Assembly: GCA_902806295.1 (NCBI GenBank)
Contig: CADCWB010000136.1
Span: 1-9,136 of the forward strand
From: an uncultured Sphingomonas sp.
Lineage (GTDB): Bacteria > Pseudomonadota > Alphaproteobacteria > Sphingomonadales > Sphingomonadaceae
DNA length: 9,136 bases
Direction of reading: 5' to 3'
Translations under genes and position numbers: made by a program
Notes under the pieces: generated by a model
What the model was told of the DNA's origin: nothing
Databases searched by the model: none
Seen by the model: the letters and a program-made list of their open reading frames with translations, nothing else
In this document: piece by piece, positions 7,121 through 9,136 of the stretch
How the letters are laid out: the number at the start of each line of letters is the position of its first letter
Numbering within the stretch: position 1 is the stretch's first letter

Positions 7121-7158
7121 GCTTCCGCGACGGCCTTTTGCCAAGCCGCAGCGGAAGC
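7121..7158 (-). other. 38-base imperfect hairpin upstream of the wall-hydrolase gene
   Basis: The arms GCTTCCGC (7121-7128) and GCGGAAGC (7151-7158) are perfect inverted complements. Inside, across a 2x2 internal loop, CGGC/GCCG pair again (7131-7134 with 7145-7148), extendable by a G-U and an A-U pair on the minus strand. It lies in the 176-base gap between the DUF1491 stop and the wall-hydrolase start, about 94 bases before that start. Neither strand has a T-run after it. It may act as a terminator for the ptsN-DUF1491 unit or as a structured leader. The structure is visible; the role is unknown. Confidence 0.5.
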
Positions 7159-7203
7159 GCCCCGCTCATCTGGTTCCTCGGTTCACCGCAATTCGCGGCG
7201 GGA

Positions 7204-7545
7204 TCAAGCCGAAGCGATCGTTTCAGCGATGAATCGTTCAGCGGACGGGACGTCCAGTTCAACTACCCAGCAATCGGGGTCCGACTGGCGAGCCCGCGCT
7301 ACATATTGTGCCGCTTGCGCCGATTCGCCTTCGCTAGGGCCGACCCGGGCCCAGCCATAACCGCTGGCACCCATGAGCCTCCGCTCCAGCAGAGCACGAT
7401 GGGCACCCCGCTCGGAGATGACGAGCAGCAAGGCGCCGCGCTCTGCATCGCCCTTGTGAAGCACCATCCCGAAGCCGCCAGCCGCTTCGGCTCGGCGCAG
7501 AAAGGCGCTGGCTTCAATGCCTGCCGCGAGCCGGGGCTCACTCAC
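7204..7545 (-). CDS. DUF1491 family protein
   Basis: A small cytoplasmic protein of 113 residues, typical of the DUF1491 family of alphaproteobacteria, whose function is unknown. Recognisable elements are the N-terminal RLAAGIEASAFLRRAEAAGG and the HKGDAERGALLLVI strand. The C-terminal RARQSDPDCWVVELD block (about 84-98) carries the family's DPDxWVVE motif. No membrane segment or signal peptide is seen. The GTG at 7545 is the first start after the ptsN stop, leaving 12 bases between the genes, so the two are almost certainly co-transcribed. The Shine-Dalgarno is weak (GAAGAC near the ptsN stop). Its position after ptsN is the main contextual information; I infer no role from it. Confidence 0.86.
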   Translation of the reverse strand: MSEPRLAAGIEASAFLRRAEAAGGFGMVLHKGDAERGALLLVISERGAHRALLERRLMGASGYGWARVGPSEGESAQAAQYVARARQSDPDCWVVELDVPSAERFIAETIASA

Positions 7546-7557
7546 CGATGCCGGTCT

Positions 7558-8022
7558 TCACGCAGCGTCGCGTTCATCCACGCCGAGCAGCACAGCCGCT
7601 AGGGCATCACGCGAGCGGGCTCCACGGAGTTTCTCAAGTGTGGGCGCATGACGCACCGTTCGACTGAGGGCTGCCAGCGCCTTGAGGTGATCCGCTCCGG
7701 CGTCGGGCGGCGACAGCAGAAAAAAGACCAGGTCCACCGGTTGTCCGTCGACCGCCTTATAGTCGATCGGCTCGGACAACCGGGCCACCAGGCAGTAGAT
7801 GCGGGCGAGTTGCGGATGCTTGCCGTGCGGGATCGCGACTCCGTTGCCAAAGCCGGTTGAACCAAGCCGTTCGCGGTCGCCCACCACCGCAACCACTTCA
7901 GACGCATCAAGCCCAAGCCGCTGCGCCGCCATCTGCCCAAGCAAATGGAACAGCCCCCGCTTGTTGGTCGCCGGCAGCGCCGGCTTGATGGACTCGAAGT
8001 CGATGAACTCGCTTAACTGCAT
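7558..8022 (-). CDS. ptsN: PTS IIA-like nitrogen regulatory protein (EIIA-Ntr)
   Basis: EIIA-Ntr is the output protein of the nitrogen-related phosphotransferase chain (EI-Ntr, NPr, EIIA-Ntr). It controls partner proteins by its phosphorylation state and does not transport sugar itself. The product is 154 residues, the standard length. The phosphorylated histidine is H66 in GFGNGVAIPHGK, and a second conserved histidine is H112 in GADHLKALAALS. The ATG at 8022 was chosen because MQLSEFIDFESI is where family homology begins; a TTG at 8067 would add 15 unlike residues. ptsN commonly sits directly after hpf; here the intervening gap holds only a remnant of it. DUF1491 follows after 12 bases. With hpf gone, its transcription probably depends on read-through from coaE-dnaQ or on a promoter in the gap. 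Confidence 0.93.
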   Translation of the reverse strand: MQLSEFIDFESIKPALPATNKRGLFHLLGQMAAQRLGLDASEVVAVVGDRERLGSTGFGNGVAIPHGKHPQLARIYCLVARLSEPIDYKAVDGQPVDLVFFLLSPPDAGADHLKALAALSRTVRHAPTLEKLRGARSRDALAAVLLGVDERDAA

Positions 8023-8063
8023 GACCACGCACTCGCCAGGATCGGACGCGACGCCCACCTGCC

Positions 8064-8193
8064 TCAAGGAAGAACGGTAAACGCATCAGCGAGGCGGTTG
8101 GCCCATCCGACGGTTCGCGCTCGGCGGCGATAAACCAGGTTAGGTGCGCCAGCGACAAACTCCGATAATCGCGCCTGCCACCTGCCTCCAACG
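8064..8193 (-). pseudogene. hpf: Probable remnant of hpf (long-form ribosome hibernation promoting factor), C-terminal end
   Basis: The dnaQ-ptsN gap is too short for an hpf gene of about 190 codons. One minus-strand frame through it, ending at TGA 8064-8066, reads EFVAGAPNLVYRR and continues RARTVGW, with the match at 8103-8141. Long HPF proteins of alphaproteobacteria end with a block of the form N-M-VYRR-x4-(V/I)GW, so the residues and spacing fit. Upstream, the frame runs into the dnaQ 3' end and meets a stop at 8247-8249, and the ribosome-binding N-terminal domain is absent. The tail after GW is longer than usual (12 residues). hpf directly before ptsN is a widespread proteobacterial order, which supports the call. 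It rests on a short match read by eye, so chance similarity is possible. A large deletion joining dnaQ to the end of hpf would explain it, as would a misassembly. Confidence 0.5.
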
Positions 8194-8910
8194 TCAGCTC
8201 GCCGATAAGCAAGCACTTGTCTGCAAGCGGTTCCACAAAGGATCCTTCAACGCCGCGACAAACTGGGCGTGGCGCGCCTGTTCGTCAGGCGAAGCCGAGT
8301 GGGGGCGGGCGGGCCGAACTGGGCGCTGCGTCGCATTACGGATCACCTCCATGGCCGTTGCGGCCGCCGTCGTCTCGGCGATCAGGCCGAGCCCGATCTG
8401 GCGCCCACCGGTCAGTTCGACGTAAACCTGGGCCAGCAGCTGTGCGTCCAGCAGGGCGCCATGCTTCACCCGCTGGCTGCGGTCGACGCCGAAGCGGCTG
8501 CATAGTGCATCAAGGCTGTGCTTGGCGCCGGGGTGACGGGCGCGGGCCATCATCAGGGTACAGACCATCCGGCTGAGACAGACCGGATCACGGCCACACC
8601 GCTCCAGCTCGGCATTCAAGAAGCCGAAGTCGAAGGTGGCATTGTGCGCGATCAGCGGCGCGTCGCCAACGAAGTCGAGCAGTTCATCGGTCTTATCGCC
8701 GAACAAGGGCTTGTCCGAAAGGAAGATGGTCGACAGCCCGTGCACCGCCTCCGCTTCGGACGGCATCGGGCGCTGCGGGTTGAAGTATGCGTGGAAAGTT
8801 CGCCCGGTCTCGCACCGATTGACCATTTCGATGCAGCCGATTTCGACCATGCGGTCACCGCCCGCCGGGTTGGTGCCCGTGGTTTCCGTGTCGAACACAA
8901 TCTCGCGCAT
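8194..8910 (-). CDS. dnaQ: DNA polymerase III epsilon subunit (3'-5' proofreading exonuclease)
   Basis: DnaQ removes misincorporated nucleotides as part of the replicative polymerase core. The 238-residue protein shows all three motifs of the DEDDh exonuclease family: Exo I, FDTETTG with D7 and E9; Exo II, HNATFDFGFLNAEL with D94; and Exo III, HGALLDAQLLA with H150 and D155. The flexible C-terminal segment, which binds the polymerase alpha subunit in other bacteria, covers about 185-228 and includes FVAALKDPLW. The last ten residues (LQTSACLSAS) look non-homologous and may be read-through past a lost stop, next to the hpf remnant. The ATG at 8910 begins the conserved REIVFDTETTG and lies 8 bases after the coaE stop, so the two genes form one transcription unit. 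Confidence 0.97.
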   Translation of the reverse strand: MREIVFDTETTGTNPAGGDRMVEIGCIEMVNRCETGRTFHAYFNPQRPMPSEAEAVHGLSTIFLSDKPLFGDKTDELLDFVGDAPLIAHNATFDFGFLNAELERCGRDPVCLSRMVCTLMMARARHPGAKHSLDALCSRFGVDRSQRVKHGALLDAQLLAQVYVELTGGRQIGLGLIAETTAAATAMEVIRNATQRPVRPARPHSASPDEQARHAQFVAALKDPLWNRLQTSACLSAS

Positions 8911-8918
8911 GGCCGATG

Positions 8919-9136
8919 TTATGCGCTGTGCCCGAGTCCCAGTCCAGCCAGGATATCGTCCACTTGCCGCCCAGTCTCGGCAAGAATGGCCGATGTATCG
9001 ATCAGGAAGTCGGCGCGGGCGCGCTTGTCCGCATCCGACAACTGACGGGCGAGAATGGCATCGAGCTTAGCCGGGGTCATGCCGGGTCGGGCGAGCACCC
9101 GCCGACGCTGCACCTCGGCCGGCGCGGAGACGACGA
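8919..9136 (-). CDS. coaE: Dephospho-CoA kinase, C-terminal part (gene runs off the right edge)
   Basis: CoaE phosphorylates dephospho-CoA at the 3'-hydroxyl of its ribose, the last step of coenzyme A synthesis. Only the last 71 codons are in the window, reading from the right edge to TAA at 8919-8921. The recognisable parts are VVSAPAEVQRRRVLARPGMT, then KLDAILARQLSDADKRARADF and the terminal helix ID...LAETGRQVDDIL. These match the lid region and C-terminal helices of CoaE. The P-loop and N-terminal half lie outside. The frame continues to the edge without a stop, so the GTG at 9113 is internal and not the start. It is the upstream partner of dnaQ, 8 bases away, a common alphaproteobacterial pairing. 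Confidence 0.94.
   Translation of the reverse strand, partial: VVSAPAEVQRRRVLARPGMTPAKLDAILARQLSDADKRARADFLIDTSAILAETGRQVDDILAGLGLGHSA

Noticed and set aside
7030..7602. 190-codon plus-strand open frame
   Set aside because: Antisense to DUF1491 and the start of the hydrolase leader; composition is shadow-like with no motif.
8055..8188. 11-base direct repeat CCACCTGCCTC at 8055-8065 and 8178-8188
   Set aside because: It flanks the hpf relic, but a deletion between direct repeats would leave only one copy. It is too short to call a mobile-element footprint.
7907..8236. 109-codon minus-strand open frame across the dnaQ-ptsN gap
   Set aside because: Starts with GTG inside dnaQ and ends inside ptsN out of frame, with no family resemblance. 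The HPF-like block is in a different frame.
1..9136. CRISPR array, tRNA/rRNA, insertion sequence, prophage or defence cluster
   Set aside because: No regularly spaced repeats, RNA gene folds, transposase motifs or terminal inverted repeats were seen on either strand.

Overview
The window is GC-rich and densely coded. Its gene families point to an alphaproteobacterium, most likely one of the Sphingomonadales: MmcB, DUF1491, a SleB-type wall hydrolase with an alphaproteobacterial look, and a coaE-dnaQ-[hpf]-ptsN-DUF1491 run. This placement rests on recognising the proteins by eye, not on a database search. The content is mostly housekeeping. I see no tRNA, rRNA, CRISPR array, insertion sequence, phage gene or obvious defence or biosynthetic cluster.

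Layout from left to right. (1) A minus-strand DUF2868 membrane protein runs off the left edge. (2) It is divergent from msrB (methionine sulfoxide reductase B), which ends in a GC-rich hairpin. (3) Next on the plus strand is a class A penicillin-binding protein split into two reading frames by what looks like one missing base near 3184-3194. (4) Facing it are a YgjP-type zinc metallopeptidase and a YcgN cysteine-cluster protein, overlapping each other. (5) A plus-strand secreted ankyrin-repeat protein converges, 4 bases apart, with the minus-strand pair sleB-like hydrolase / mmcB. (6) A long minus-strand run reads coaE (partial, right edge), dnaQ, a relic of hpf, ptsN and DUF1491.

Two lesions stand out. 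The PBP1A-type gene keeps its glycosyltransferase half and the transpeptidase nucleophile in one frame, but its SxN and KTG motifs lie in the other frame. The bifunctional enzyme cannot be made in one piece unless the frame is restored. Second, the short dnaQ-ptsN gap holds no intact hpf (ribosome hibernation factor), the usual upstream neighbour of ptsN. One minus-strand frame there still reads NLVYRR....VGW, which matches the C-terminal end of long HPF proteins. Either lesion could be real gene decay or an error in the underlying sequence; reads would decide.

Functional themes are envelope work (PBP, wall hydrolase, secreted ankyrin protein, DUF2868 membrane protein), repair and replication fidelity (mmcB, dnaQ, msrB), and metabolic control or cofactor supply (ptsN, coaE). 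I did not find a convincing undescribed system. The most useful leads are the two lesions and a 38-base imperfect hairpin upstream of the wall hydrolase.
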